Shown: positions 17,835-27,697 of the stretch, in pieces
Position numbering within the stretch: the stretch's first letter is position 1
Layout: every line of letters begins with the position of its first letter
Origin: Tsukamurella sp. PLM1
GTDB lineage: Bacteria > Actinomycetota > Actinomycetes > Mycobacteriales > Mycobacteriaceae
Reading direction: 5' to 3'
Assembly: GCF_023168325.1 (NCBI RefSeq)
Contig: NZ_AP025688.1
Span: forward strand, 3,596,001-3,660,000
Length of the DNA stretch: 64,000 nucleotides
Translations under genes and position numbers: made by a program
The notes under the pieces: model-generated
Seen by the model: only the letters and a program-made list of their open reading frames with translations
Databases searched by the model: none
Told to the model about the DNA's origin: nothing

Positions 17835-18649
17835 CCACCACCGCCCCGGCACCCGCGGCCGGCTACGGCCGCCACCCGCTGCGCGCCCTCGCCACCGCCG
17901 AGTACCTACAGTTCCGCCGCAACAAGACACTGCTGTTCATGGGCACCGTGTTCCCCATCGGCATGCCGCTGCTGCTGTTCTTCCTCGCGCGCGGCGGGCA
18001 GCCGCCGAAGCCGATGGGCACCTTCATCACGTTCGAGCTGTTCGTGCTGTGCGCCCTGCTGTTCGTCCAGTACTACTCGGTGCTGTCGATGGTCACGACC
18101 CGGCGCTCCGAGGGCGTGCTCAAGCGCCTCCGCACCGGCGAGGCGAGCGACCTGCAGATCCTCACTGCGCCGGCCATCCCCGGGGCGCTCCTGACGCTGC
18201 TCGGCACCGTCGTCGTGGCCGCCGCGGTGTACGGCGCCGGCGCGCCCCTGCCCGTCAACCCGTTCCTGATGCTCCTCGCGCTCGCCGCCGGCGTGGTGAT
18301 CTTCACGCTGCTCGCGCTCGCCACCAGCGCGATGACCAAGAACGCGGAGGCCGCGCAGATCACCTCGATCCCCGTGATGATGATCGCGATGCTCGGCATG
18401 TCGTCGATCCGGCCGATCCTCCCCGACCGGCTCGGCATGATCGCCGACTGGACCCCGTTCGCCGCGATCTCGGACCTGCTGCGGCTCGGCCAGACCGGCC
18501 TCGCTCTGGGCGCCCCGGACGACGCCGCGCCGCTCGACCTCATGGCCACCTTCGGCGAGACGGGCCGCCCGCTTGCCACACTGGCCCTATGGACCGTCAT
18601 CGCAGTGATCCTCGCGAAGAAGTGGTTCCGCTGGGACGACCGCGGCTGA
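17831..18649 (+). CDS. ABC-2 type exporter permease
   Basis: A 272-residue membrane protein with six predicted helices; EYLQFRRNKTLLFMGTVFPIGMPLLLFFLARGG is the amphipathic lead-in and first helix, and VIFTLLALATSAMTKNAEAAQITSIPVMMIAMLGMS is the ABC-2 signature region. It pairs with the ATPase upstream (four-base overlap) and overlaps the kinase gene by one base (TGATG). Confidence 0.88.
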
Positions 18650-19809
18650 TGCCCGGCCCGCTCGGCCGCGCCGCCGACCGGTGGCACGGCCTGTCCAGCG
18701 CGGACCGGTTCCGCCTGTACACCCGGCTGGTCCTGCAGGTGGTCCTGGTCACGTTCGTGATCATGATGGCCGTGTCGGGCGCCTCGACGGTGCCCGTGGT
18801 CGGCATCGTGGTGGCTGGCCTCGCCGCGATCGCGGGCATCGAGGCCCAACCCGACCTCGCGATCCGCGCCACCGAGCGGCAGCGCCGCATCGCCTGGCGG
18901 TTCGCGGTGGCCGGCCTCGCCGCGGTCTGGCTGGCCGCGGTGATCGCGGTGCAGCTCGGGCCGCTCCCCCACGTCTCGCTCGCCGACGGGCGCGTCCTCG
19001 CCTCCGTCGCGTACGCGATGGCGACGTGCGCGGTGCTGCCGTTCCTGCGCCGCCGCTGGGGCCTGCTGATCCTGGCCGCCGCCGTGACCGCACTGCTCCT
19101 GCGCCCCGAGAACGCGCCCGCCTTCTTCGCCCTGCTCGTGGCGGTCGGCGTCGCGCTCATGTGGACGTCGCGGACCACGGTCTGGAGCCTGCAGATCCTC
19201 ACCGAACTCGAGGACGGCAAGCGGCTGGCCGCCGAACTCGAGGTCGCCGAGGAGCGGCTGCGCTTCTCCCGCGACCTGCACGACGTGGTGGGCCGCGCGT
19301 TCTCCGCCGTCGCCGTGAAGAGCGAGCTCGCGGCCACCCTGGCGCGGGCCGGCGCCGCCGATCGCGCCGCCGCCGAGATGGACGAGGTCAAGACGCTCGC
19401 GGTCACCTCGCTCGAGGACGCCCGCGCGCTCGTCCGCGGGTACCGCAACATCAGCCTCGCCACCGAGGTCGCCGGGGCGAAGTCGCTGCTCTCGGCGGCG
19501 GGCTGCGGCATGCGCGTGGTCGGCGACCCGCAGGACGTGCCGACGAGCCTGCACGAGGCCGCGGCGTGGGTGGTCCGCGAGGGCACCACCAACATCGTCA
19601 AGCACTCCGCCGCCACGCAGGCGGTGCTCACGCTGGGCCCGTCGGGTCTCGTACTCACCAACGACGGTGCGCTCCCGCCCAGCCGGGCGGGCGGCGCACC
19701 GTCGGGCCTGGAGGGCCTGCGCGCACGGCTCCGGGCCGTGGGGGCCGACCTCGGAACCAGCCGCGACGGCGACGAGTTCACACTGACCGTGGAATGGGGA
19801 CGGGCATGA
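18649..19809 (+). CDS. Sensor histidine kinase (NarL/DesK family)
   Basis: A 386-residue kinase. The N-terminal half has five or six membrane helices and no large extracellular domain, like DesK-type intramembrane sensors. HisKA_3 contains the phospho-acceptor in RFSRDLHDVVGRAFSAVAVK (His about 208), and the ATPase domain has VVREGTTNIVKHS (N box) and GGAPSGLEGLRARL (G box). It should phosphorylate the coupled response regulator. Co-operonic with the ABC exporter, so it probably senses the exporter substrate or membrane state. Confidence 0.9.
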   Translation: MPGPLGRAADRWHGLSSADRFRLYTRLVLQVVLVTFVIMMAVSGASTVPVVGIVVAGLAAIAGIEAQPDLAIRATERQRRIAWRFAVAGLAAVWLAAVIAVQLGPLPHVSLADGRVLASVAYAMATCAVLPFLRRRWGLLILAAAVTALLLRPENAPAFFALLVAVGVALMWTSRTTVWSLQILTELEDGKRLAAELEVAEERLRFSRDLHDVVGRAFSAVAVKSELAATLARAGAADRAAAEMDEVKTLAVTSLEDARALVRGYRNISLATEVAGAKSLLSAAGCGMRVVGDPQDVPTSLHEAAAWVVREGTTNIVKHSAATQAVLTLGPSGLVLTNDGALPPSRAGGAPSGLEGLRARLRAVGADLGTSRDGDEFTLTVEWGRA

Positions 19810-20431
19810 CGATCGAGGTACTGCTGGCCGACGACGAGCATCTGATCCGGACGGCCGTCGCCGCGCTGCTGGAGCTGGAGGAGGACATCAGCGTGGCCGC
19901 CGAGGCCGCGTCCGGCACCGAGCTGATCGCGGTGTGGGAGCGCCGGATCGCTGCCGGGCTGCCGCCCGCGGTCGCGGTGATCGACCTGCAGATGCCCGGG
20001 CCCGACGGCATCGACACGGCCGCCGAGTTGCTGCGGCGCACGCCGGGGGCCGCGACGCTGATCGTGACCAGTCACGGCCGGCCCGGATACCTCAAGCGGG
20101 CGCTGGCCACCGGGGTCCGCGGCTTCCTGCCCAAGACCGCGCCGGCGGCGACGCTGGCGGAGGTGATCCGCACCGTCGCCGCGGGTGGACGGTACGTCGA
20201 TCCGGAGTTGGCCGCCGAGGCGATCAGCGCGGGCGACTCGCCGCTCACGGCCCGGGAGGCCGATGTGCTGGAGTTCGCCGTCGACGGCGCCTCCATCGAC
20301 GAGATCGCCACCCGGGCGCACCTGAGCCCCGGACCACCAGGAACTACCTGTCCTCGGCGATGGCGAAACTGGGGGTCTCGAACCGCTACGAGGCGGCGGT
20401 CAGGGCACGCGACCGCGGCTGGATCCTGTAG
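19806..20431 (+). CDS. LuxR/NarL-type response regulator, frame broken near 20331
   Basis: The receiver domain (1-120) is complete: LLADDEHLIR acidic pair, phospho-acceptor VIDLQMPGPDG (Asp about 61), conserved Thr/Ser in LIVTSH, and the FLPKTA lysine. The DNA-binding domain begins SPLTAREADVLEFAVDGASIDEIATRAHLSPG and then shifts frame; the rest of the HTH (RNYLSSAMAKLGVSNRYEAA) continues in another frame to 20431. One missing base near 20331 explains it, and restoring it gives a normal 208-residue regulator. Start overlaps the kinase stop (ATGA). Confidence 0.88.
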
Positions 20432-20574
20432 AGCGTTACCTCTGCCACACCTCGTCTGTTCCAGGCCGTTCGCCGCGCGGGATCCGTAACGTCGTCGCGG
20501 TCCCGCCCGATGTACGACGGGGCCGCATCACGTCGGCCCGGAACTCCCGGGCCGTCACTTTCGGCCCGCGCACG

Positions 20575-20603
20575 TTGAGTCCGCGCCGCGAAGTGCGTAG
20601 ACT
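20575..20603 (+). promoter_or_regulatory. Promoter of desA
   Basis: TTGAGT (20575-20580) and TAGACT (20598-20603) are separated by exactly 17 bases, a good vegetative sigma match. About 40 bases of leader follow, ending with GAGGA before the desA ATG at 20647. The rest of the gap from 20432 shows nothing else clear. Confidence 0.6.
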
Positions 20604-20646
20604 CAGCTGATAATCTGGAACAAGTCCAAACGTCGAAAGAGGAACG

Positions 20647-21630
20647 ATGTCGACCCGCCAACTCACCCAGCTCGAGCTCCTGAAGGAGCTCTCTGGCGTC
20701 GCCGAGGACAACGTCAATCGCCATCTCTCGATGACGAAGGACTGGAGCCCGCACGACTACATCCCCTGGGATGACGGCAAGAACTTCGCCGCCCTCGGTG
20801 GTCACGACTACGACCCCGAGGAGAGTCGGCTCGACGAGGTGGCCAAGGCGGCCATGATCACGAACCTCCTCACCGAGGACAACCTCCCGACGTACCACCG
20901 GGAGATCGCCGCGAACTTCTCCATGGACGACGCCTGGGGCCACTGGGTCGGCCGCTGGACCTCGGAGGAGAACCGCCACGGCATCGCGATGCGCGACTAC
21001 CTCGTCGTCACCCGCGGCGTGGACCCGGTCAAGCTCGAGCAGGCCCGCATGATCCACATGACCAACGGGTGGGACCCGCAGGGCAAGGTGGCGGCGCACA
21101 CCGAAGAGAAGATGACGATGCTCCACTCGGTGGCGTACGTGACCTTCCAGGAGCTGGCCACCCGCGTGAGCCACCGCAACACCGGCAAGGTGTGCGCGGA
21201 CCCGATCGCCGACAAGATGCTGCAGCGCATCGCGGCGGACGAGAACCTGCACATGATCTTCTACCGCAACATCTCGGCGGCCGGCCTGGACCTGGTCCCG
21301 GACCAGGCGATCCGGTCGATCACCGACACGATCAAGCACTTCGAGATGCCCGGCGCCGGCATGCCGGACTTCCGCCGCAACGGCGTCCTCATGGCCAAGC
21401 ACGGCATCTACGACCTGCGCCAGCACAAGGACGAGGTCGTCATGCCCGTCCTGCGCAAGTGGAAGATCTTCGAGCGCGAGGACTTCGGCCCCGAGGGCGA
21501 GCGCACCCGCGAGGAGCTCGCCGCCTTCCTCGACGAGCTCGAGGCCTCCGCCGTGAAGTTCGAGGAGATGCGCGACCGCTCGCTGGCCCGCGAGGCCGCG
21601 AAGCGCGAGAAGGCCGGTCTGGCCGTCTAG
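20647..21630 (+). CDS. desA: Acyl-ACP desaturase (DesA1-like, plant-type soluble di-iron)
   Basis: A 327-residue soluble stearoyl-ACP-type desaturase. The di-iron ligands are visible in the EENRHG motif (about residue 107) and the DENLHM motif (about 199), plus the first-helix Glu cluster. It introduces a double bond in ACP-bound acyl chains; the M. tuberculosis homologue DesA1 (Rv0824c) feeds mycolic acid synthesis. It has its own promoter and ribosome site (AGAGGA), ends in a strong hairpin, and keeps the mycobacterial neighbour order with dus and phoU. Confidence 0.95.
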   Translation: MSTRQLTQLELLKELSGVAEDNVNRHLSMTKDWSPHDYIPWDDGKNFAALGGHDYDPEESRLDEVAKAAMITNLLTEDNLPTYHREIAANFSMDDAWGHWVGRWTSEENRHGIAMRDYLVVTRGVDPVKLEQARMIHMTNGWDPQGKVAAHTEEKMTMLHSVAYVTFQELATRVSHRNTGKVCADPIADKMLQRIAADENLHMIFYRNISAAGLDLVPDQAIRSITDTIKHFEMPGAGMPDFRRNGVLMAKHGIYDLRQHKDEVVMPVLRKWKIFEREDFGPEGERTREELAAFLDELEASAVKFEEMRDRSLAREAAKREKAGLAV

Positions 21631-21639
21631 CACCGACAT

Positions 21640-21684
21640 CGACGAACCCGCCGTGCCTCGCGAGGCACGGCGGGTTCGTCGTTT
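21640..21684. terminator. Strong intrinsic terminator after desA
   Basis: Two exact 21-base inverted arms at 21640-21660 and 21661-21681 (beginning CGACGAACCCGCC) meet without a spacer and are followed by TTT. It is the most stable hairpin seen in the window. Confidence 0.85.
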
Positions 21685-21771
21685 CCCGCCGCAACCGGTT
21701 TGCCCCGGCACCGCGGCGCAGCGATCATGGAGAACGGCGAGCGACCGCCGCACGACCTCGGGAGAGCACTG

Positions 21772-22971
21772 ATGACCACAGCCGCGACGCAGCCCAAGCT
21801 GCGCATCGGGCGGTTCGAGCTCGACTCCCCCGTCGTGCTCGCGCCGATGGCCGGGGTCACGAATGTGGCGTTCCGCAGCCTGTGCCGCGAACTGGAACGC
21901 GCACGCACCGGCACCGTCGCCGGGCTGTACGTGTGCGAGATGGTGACGGCGCGCGCCCTCGTCGAGCGGCACCCCGTCACGCTGCACATGACCACGTTCG
22001 CGGCCGACGAGGACCCGCGCAGCCTGCAGCTCTACACCGTCGACGCGAAGTGGACCTACGAGGCGGCGCGAATGATCGCCGAGGAGGATCTCGCCGACCA
22101 CCTGGACATGAACTTCGGCTGCCCCGTCCCCAAGGTCACCCGCCGCGGCGGCGGCTCCGCCCTGCCGTACAAGCGGAACCTCTTCGCGAGCATCGTCGAC
22201 GCCGCGGTGCGCGGCGTCGCCGACGGCCGCCCCGCCGGTGCGCCCGAGATCCCCGTGACCGTGAAGTTCCGCATCGGCATCGACGACGAGCACCACACCC
22301 ACCTCGACGCCGGCCGGATCGCGGCCGAACAGGGCGCGGTCGCCGTCGCGCTGCACGCCCGCACCGCCGCGCAGCGCTACTCGGGACAGGCCGACTGGGA
22401 GCAGATCGCGCGGCTCAAGGAACACGTGCACCACCACTTCGGGGACGCCGTCCCGGTGCTGGGCAACGGCGATGTCTTCGCCGCGGAGGACGCGGTCACC
22501 ATGATGGACCGCACCGGCTGCGACGGCGTCGTGGTGGGCCGCGGCTGCCTGGGCCGGCCGTGGCTGTTCTCCGAACTCTCGGCCGCCATCAACGGCACCC
22601 CGATGCCGACGCCGCCGCACCTCGGCGAGGTCACCGACATCATGTACCGGCACGGCGAGCTGCTGGCCGCGCACCACGGCGAGGACAAGGGCATGCGGGA
22701 GATCCGCAAGCACGTCGCCTGGTACCTGCGCGGCTTCCCCGCCGGCGGCGAGCTCCGCACCCGGCTGGCCACCGTCAAGACCCTCGCCGACCTGCGTGCC
22801 CTGCTCGACACGCTGCCGCAGGACGTGCCGTTCCCCAAGGACGCGGAGGGCCCGCGGGGCCGGCAGGGCACACCCGGCAAGGTCGTGCTCCCCGAGGGCT
22901 GGCTGGACGACCCGTGGGAGGCCGACGCGGCCGCGATGCCGGGCGCCGAGACCGAGAACAACGGCGGTTGA
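21772..22971 (+). CDS. dus: tRNA-dihydrouridine synthase (DusB-like)
   Basis: A 399-residue flavoenzyme reducing uridines in the tRNA D-loop. FMN-barrel motifs are present: VVLAPMAGVTN, DMNFGCPVPKVTRRGGG with the catalytic Cys at about 121, VKFRIGID, ALHARTAAQRYSG, and GVVVGRGCLGRPW. I chose ATG 21772 (MTTAATQPKL) with GGGAGAG upstream. It is homologous to Rv0823c and sits between desA and phoU as in mycobacteria. Confidence 0.93.
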   Translation: MTTAATQPKLRIGRFELDSPVVLAPMAGVTNVAFRSLCRELERARTGTVAGLYVCEMVTARALVERHPVTLHMTTFAADEDPRSLQLYTVDAKWTYEAARMIAEEDLADHLDMNFGCPVPKVTRRGGGSALPYKRNLFASIVDAAVRGVADGRPAGAPEIPVTVKFRIGIDDEHHTHLDAGRIAAEQGAVAVALHARTAAQRYSGQADWEQIARLKEHVHHHFGDAVPVLGNGDVFAAEDAVTMMDRTGCDGVVVGRGCLGRPWLFSELSAAINGTPMPTPPHLGEVTDIMYRHGELLAAHHGEDKGMREIRKHVAWYLRGFPAGGELRTRLATVKTLADLRALLDTLPQDVPFPKDAEGPRGRQGTPGKVVLPEGWLDDPWEADAAAMPGAETENNGG

Positions 22972-22976
22972 CGGTC

Positions 22977-22994
22977 GTTCACCCCGTGTTCACC
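22977..22994 (+). promoter_or_regulatory. PHO-box-like direct repeat upstream of phoU
   Basis: GTTCACC occurs at 22977-22983 and again at 22988-22994, exactly 11 bases apart. Tandem GTTCACC units on an 11-base period are the binding pattern of actinobacterial phosphate response regulators (PhoP/RegX3 class). The repeat lies about 30 bases before the phoU -10 and starts just past the dus stop codon. Confidence 0.65.
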
Positions 22995-23024
22995 TGACGC
23001 TGCAGTCGCGTAAGAAACGCCCGA

Positions 23025-23030
23025 TATACT
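23025..23030 (+). promoter_or_regulatory. -10 element of phoU, probable leaderless start
   Basis: TATACT ends six bases before the phoU ATG at 23037, so transcription would start at or next to the A of the start codon. No ribosome-binding site lies between, which fits a leaderless mRNA, common in mycobacteria. Confidence 0.6.
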
Positions 23031-23036
23031 GCGCCC

Positions 23037-23698
23037 ATGCGTACCGCGTACACGCAGCAGATGGCTGCGTTCAACGACATCCTCGGTGACATCTGCGGCA
23101 AGTCGGGTGTGGCCATGGAGAAGGCCACCAACTCGCTGCTGCAGGCCGACCTCGCCCTCGCCGAGGAGGTCATCACCGAGCACGACGAGATCGTCCGCCT
23201 GAGCCGCCGCGCCGAGGAGGAGGCCTTCTCCCTGCTGGCCCTCCAAGCCCCCGTCGCCGGCGATCTGCGGATCGTGGTCTCCGGCTTCCAGATCGTCGCC
23301 GACGTCGACCGCATGGGAGCCCGGCGCTGCACGTCGCGAAGGTCACCCGCCGCCGGTTCCCGAACAAGACCCTCCCCGAGGAGGTCAACGGCTACTTCGC
23401 CGAGATGGGCCGCCTCGCCGTCGAACTCGCCAACTCCGCCCGCGAGGTCCTCGTCACGCAGGACCCGAAGCAGGCGTCGGAGATCGAGGAGCAGGACGAC
23501 GCGATGGACGACCTGCACCGGCACCTGTTCACGGTGCTCATGGACCGGGACTGGAAGCACGGCGTGGCCGCGGCGGTCGACGTGACGCTGCTGGGCCGCT
23601 ACTACGAGCGCTTCGCGGACCACGCGGTCGAGATCGGCCGCCGGGTGATCTTCCAGGCCACCGGCCAGGCCGAGCCCACCGCCGACGTCACGCCGTAA
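23037..23698 (+). CDS. phoU: Phosphate uptake regulator PhoU (PhoY2-like), frame broken near 23321
   Basis: PhoU links the Pst importer to the sensor kinase and damps the phosphate starvation response in the cytoplasm. The N-terminal repeat ([20 protein letters not shown] to [16 protein letters not shown]) is in one frame; the second repeat ([14 protein letters not shown] to [18 protein letters not shown], with the E-x-x-x-D metal-site pattern) is in another. One missing base near 23321 restores a 220-residue protein of normal PhoY2 length. Leaderless start with a PHO-box-like repeat upstream. It overlaps the convergent FHA gene by 11 bases. Confidence 0.9.
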
Positions 23699-24809
23699 CC
23701 ACCTCCTGCAGCTGCAGGATCCGCCCGCCCAGGTGGATGTCGGAGCCCATGGCCAGCGGCACCGGCTGGCCCGGGGGCAGGCGGAGCGGCGCGGCCGCGG
23801 CCGGCGGGCGTACCCAGGTGCCGTTCGCCGAGCCGACGTCCACCGCGAGCAGCTGCCAGCCGTCGATCCGGATCTCCAGGTGGGCGCGCGAGAGCGCGCC
23901 GGTGCGGTCCTGCAGGACGATCGGCGCGAGCCGCCCGGCACCGTCGAACGCCCGGCCCCCGCGCTGCGCCGTGTAGGCCGACGGGTCGCGGCCGATCACC
24001 ATGTCGGTCTCCACGACGAACGCCGTCCCGTCGTCCGCGACCAGGAGGCCGAGCGGCGGCCGCGGGCCGGCCTCGAGCGGGGCGCGCCGGTCCACCAGCG
24101 CGCCGCACCGCGAGCAGTAGCCCGCGTGCGGAGCGTTGAGGTGACCGAAGGCGCACCGTCGGCCCTCGACCAGGGGGCCGGCGGCGGGAACCTCCTCCGG
24201 GCCCCGCACCTCCACGTCGTACTCGGTGGCCGCGAACAGCGGGCTCACGCCCGTGGGCTCCTCGTTGGTCGGCGCGTCGGCGGGGAAGGCGTCGGTCACG
24301 ATGTCGGCGTCGCCCTCGGGCTGCAGCGACTCGTCGGACCAGAGGACCGCGCCGGCGCCCGGCACCGCCCCGCGCAGCAGGTGCAGGGCCGTGGGCCCGC
24401 AGACGGGGCCCGGGGACGGGGGCGGCCCGACGGTGACCGTGACCACCGCGCCCGGCCCCAGCGGCGCCACGCGCTCGACGAACTCGGCCTCGGCGTGCAG
24501 GACGTGCGCGGGAGTGGCCGCGGACGCCGAGGTGAAGATCGCGACGGTCAGCAGCCGCTCCGGCGCCGTGTCGGGCGCGCCGCGCAGGAGGGCGCGCACC
24601 TCGGACCCCGCGACCTGGACCACCGCGTACGGCACTCCCGTGAGGGGTTCGAGGACGGGGGCTAGCGCGCCGTCGACGTCGATGGCCGCGGCGAGGGCCG
24701 AGGCCTCCGCGGAGGCGCCGAGTGCGGGCGCGTCGACAACGAGGACCGCCTCGCGCACCCGGGCGACCACGCGGTCGCCCGGGAGCACGGTCGAGTACTG
24801 CGCGGTCAC
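23688..24809 (-). CDS. FHA-domain protein with zinc-ribbon and large N-terminal domain
   Basis: A 373-residue cytoplasmic protein. Residues about 1-200 form an unassigned Ala/Gly-rich domain, then a [18 protein letters not shown] zinc ribbon, and a C-terminal FHA domain with [18 protein letters not shown] and [13 protein letters not shown], which bind phosphothreonine. It lies in the slot of Rv0822c between phoU and pstB homologues, but I cannot prove orthology. FHA suggests it reads Ser/Thr kinase (Pkn) output. Confidence 0.8.
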   Translation of the reverse strand: MTAQYSTVLPGDRVVARVREAVLVVDAPALGASAEASALAAAIDVDGALAPVLEPLTGVPYAVVQVAGSEVRALLRGAPDTAPERLLTVAIFTSASAATPAHVLHAEAEFVERVAPLGPGAVVTVTVGPPPSPGPVCGPTALHLLRGAVPGAGAVLWSDESLQPEGDADIVTDAFPADAPTNEEPTGVSPLFAATEYDVEVRGPEEVPAAGPLVEGRRCAFGHLNAPHAGYCSRCGALVDRRAPLEAGPRPPLGLLVADDGTAFVVETDMVIGRDPSAYTAQRGGRAFDGAGRLAPIVLQDRTGALSRAHLEIRIDGWQLLAVDVGSANGTWVRPPAAAAPLRLPPGQPVPLAMGSDIHLGGRILQLQEVVTA

Positions 24810-24870
24810 GGTGCGAGCTTACCGCCGGGGTCCGACGGGCCCGAACGATGTGACGGGCCGCGGGATCCGG

Positions 24871-25647
24871 TCAGCCGAAGCGCCCGGAGATGTAGTCCTC
24901 GGTGGCCTGCTCGTCCGGGTTCGAGAACATCTTCTCGGTCGGGTTGATCTCGATGAGCTGGCCGGGCTTGCCCGTGGCCTCGAGGTTGAAGAACGCGGTC
25001 TGGTCGGACACGCGCGCGGCCTGCTGCATGTTGTGCGTGACGATCACGATCGTGTACTGCTGCTTGAGCTCGCCGATCAGGTCCTCGATGGCCAGCGTCG
25101 AGATCGGGTCGAGGGCCGAGCAGGGCTCGTCCATGAGCAGCACGTCGGGGCTCACGGCGATCGCGCGGGCGATGCACAGCCGCTGCTGCTGGCCGCCGGA
25201 CAGGCCGCCGCCGGGCTTGTTCAGCCGGTCCTTGACCTCGTCCCACAGGTTCGCGCCGCGCAGCGACGACTCGGCGATCTCGTCCAGCTTCGCCTTGCTG
25301 CGGATGCCCTGCAGCTTCAGCCCGGCCACCACGTTGTCGCGGATCGACATCGTGGGGAACGGGTTCGGGCGCTGGAACACCATGCCGATGGTCTTGCGCA
25401 CGCCCACCGGGTCGACGCCGGGCCCGTAGATGTCGGTGCCGTCGAGGGTGATGTGCCCGTCGACGCGCGCGCCCGGGGTCACCTCGTGCATGCGGTTGAT
25501 CGACCGCAGCACGGTCGACTTGCCGCAGCCCGACGGCCCGATGAACGCCGTGACGGAGTTCGGCGGCACCGTCAGGGTCACGTCCTTGACCGCGTGGAAC
25601 GCGCCGTAATAGATGTTCAGATCCTTGATGTCGAGGCGCTTGGCCAT
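24871..25647 (-). CDS. pstB: Phosphate ABC transporter ATPase PstB
   Basis: A 258-residue ATPase energising inorganic phosphate import. Motifs: Walker [11 protein letters not shown]-loop [12 protein letters not shown], signature [15 protein letters not shown], Walker [17 protein letters not shown], switch [13 protein letters not shown]. The NPFPMS-type Q-loop and CSALDPIS are specific to PstB. Last gene of the minus-strand operon pstS-pstC-pstA-pstB. Confidence 0.97.
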   Translation of the reverse strand: MAKRLDIKDLNIYYGAFHAVKDVTLTVPPNSVTAFIGPSGCGKSTVLRSINRMHEVTPGARVDGHITLDGTDIYGPGVDPVGVRKTIGMVFQRPNPFPTMSIRDNVVAGLKLQGIRSKAKLDEIAESSLRGANLWDEVKDRLNKPGGGLSGGQQQRLCIARAIAVSPDVLLMDEPCSALDPISTLAIEDLIGELKQQYTIVIVTHNMQQAARVSDQTAFFNLEATGKPGQLIEINPTEKMFSNPDEQATEDYISGRFG

Positions 25648-25673
25648 GACAGTTCTCTCTTCCTTACCCGGAG

Positions 25674-26588
25674 TTATTTCGTCTTCGGCGCGAGCAGGCG
25701 GGACATCAGCGCGGCCAGGCCGCTCGCGATGCCCACCAGGATCACCAGGGTCAGGGCGGCGCCCCAGGCCCGGTACTCGCCGACGGCGCCCGGGTTGTTG
25801 CGGTACTGGTCGTAGATGAACAGCGGCAGCGACGACATGTTGCCGTTGAAGACGTCGTAGTTCATCCGGTCGCTGATGCCCACGAGCAGCAGCACGGGCG
25901 CGGTCTCGCCGACCACGCGGGCGATGGCGAGGAAGACGCCGGACACCATGCCCGACGCGGCGGTCGGCAGCACGATGCGCAGGATGGTCTTCCACTTGGG
26001 GACGCCGAGCGCGTACGAGGCCTCGCGGAGCTCGTTCGGCACCAGCTTGAGCATCTCCTCGGTGGAGCGCACCACGACGGGGACCATGAGCAGGATCAAC
26101 GCAAGGCTCACCGCGAAGGCCGACTGCGGCATGCCGAAGGTCGTGATCCACACGCCGAACACGAACAGCGTCGCGACGATCGACGGGATGCCGGCGAGCA
26201 CGTCGACCATGAAGGTCGTGATCCTGCCCAGGCGCGTGCCCTCGGCGTACTCGACGAGGTAGATGCCCACCATCACGCCGATCGGGACCGAGAACAGAGT
26301 CGCGATGCCGGCCTGGACGAGCGTGCCGTACAGGGCGTGCCGGATGCCGCCCGCGTACGAGTCGGGCGCCACGCGGACCATCGACTTGCTCCACCACTCG
26401 GGGTCGACGATCGCCGGGACGCCGTTCGCGATCACCATGTAGAGCAGCGAGACCAGCGGCGCCAGGGCCAGCAGGAAGCAGGCACCGAAGACGATGGCGG
26501 CGGCGTTGTTCTTGATCCGGCGCGCGGTCGAGGTGCGGTGGAAGACGGTGCCGCTCTTGGCGACGCTGTCCAGATCTGCGGCGGTCAT
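25674..26588 (-). CDS. pstA: Phosphate ABC transporter permease PstA
   Basis: A 304-residue permease with six membrane helices; the EAA loop [26 protein letters not shown] couples to PstB. It starts four bases after the pstC stop and ends 26 bases before pstB. Works as a heterodimer with PstC. Confidence 0.96.
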   Translation of the reverse strand: MTAADLDSVAKSGTVFHRTSTARRIKNNAAAIVFGACFLLALAPLVSLLYMVIANGVPAIVDPEWWSKSMVRVAPDSYAGGIRHALYGTLVQAGIATLFSVPIGVMVGIYLVEYAEGTRLGRITTFMVDVLAGIPSIVATLFVFGVWITTFGMPQSAFAVSLALILLMVPVVVRSTEEMLKLVPNELREASYALGVPKWKTILRIVLPTAASGMVSGVFLAIARVVGETAPVLLLVGISDRMNYDVFNGNMSSLPLFIYDQYRNNPGAVGEYRAWGAALTLVILVGIASGLAALMSRLLAPKTK

Positions 26589-26592
26589 CCGT

Positions 26593-27594
26593 TCACCCGT
26601 CCCCGCCGATCCAGCGGGCGACCGCGTTCACCACGAAGGTGAGCACGAACAGCACGAGGCCGGCGGCGATGTAGGCGCCGCGCTGGTCGACGTTGTCGAA
26701 CTCAGCGGCGGCGGAGGCGATCTTCGAAGCGAAGGTGTAGCCGCTGTCGAACAGCGACCAGATGGAGGTCTTGGTGGCGGCGAACAGGATGATCAGCACC
26801 GCGATGGTCTCGCCCAGCGCGCGGCCCAGCGCCAGCATGGAGCCGGCGACGATGCCGGACCGGCCGTACGGGAACACCGTGAGCCGGATGACCTCCCACT
26901 TGGTGGCGCCGAGCGCCAGCGCGGCCTCCTGGTGCGCGACCGGGGTCTGCCGCAGCGACTCGCGGGTGATCGAGGTGATGATCGGCAGGATCATGATCGC
27001 GAGCACGATGCCCGCAGTGAACACCGTCGAACCGAGCGAGAGCTCCACGTTGCCGGTCTTGAACAGGAAGAACCAGCCGAGGTTCTCGTTGAGCCAGCGC
27101 TGCAGCGGCACCAGGAACGGCGCGAGCACGAAGATGCCCCACAGGCCGTAGATGATCGACGGGACCGCGGCCAGCAGGTCGATCACGGCGCTGAGCGGCC
27201 GCGAGAGCCGCTGCGGGACGTACTGCACGAGGAAGGTCGCGATCCCCACGGCCACCGGCACGGCGAGGATCAGCGCCATCACCGACGAGAGCACCGTGAT
27301 CTTGAGCATCTCGAGGATGCCGAACCGCATGTTCGACGGGTTCGTCTGCCACTCGGAGCTGGTGAGGAAGTTGGCGTTGTTCTTCGACAGCGCCGGGATC
27401 GCCTGCACCACGAGCTGCAGGAAGATCAGCGCGATGATCACGACGAGCAGGATCCCGGAACCGTACGCCGCCCACTTGAAGACCTTCTCCATGCGGCCGG
27501 TGCCGCCCTCGAAGGTGGTCGGACCGTCACCGTCCGCCGGGAGGGTCGACGGTACGCCGTCCGCCTCCGGTCTCGTCGAATCCTCTGCGGTCAT
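26593..27594 (-). CDS. pstC: Phosphate ABC transporter permease PstC
   Basis: A PstC-type permease of about 333 residues with six helices after an acidic N-terminal tail of about 35 residues; the EAA loop is [25 protein letters not shown]. Start is ATG 27594 ([10 protein letters not shown]); ATG 27615 is possible and has a more distant GGAAGGA. Situated between pstS and pstA. Confidence 0.95.
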   Translation of the reverse strand: MTAEDSTRPEADGVPSTLPADGDGPTTFEGGTGRMEKVFKWAAYGSGILLVVIIALIFLQLVVQAIPALSKNNANFLTSSEWQTNPSNMRFGILEMLKITVLSSVMALILAVPVAVGIATFLVQYVPQRLSRPLSAVIDLLAAVPSIIYGLWGIFVLAPFLVPLQRWLNENLGWFFLFKTGNVELSLGSTVFTAGIVLAIMILPIITSITRESLRQTPVAHQEAALALGATKWEVIRLTVFPYGRSGIVAGSMLALGRALGETIAVLIILFAATKTSIWSLFDSGYTFASKIASAAAEFDNVDQRGAYIAAGLVLFVLTFVVNAVARWIGGDG

Positions 27595-27697
27595 GAATCC
27601 CCGTTGTTCGGCCATCGCGTGGCTGTCCTTCCGGCCGCGCCGGGCGTCGTGCGCTCCATCGTCGCGCACGAACGCCCGGTCCAGCAGGTGCGTCGTG

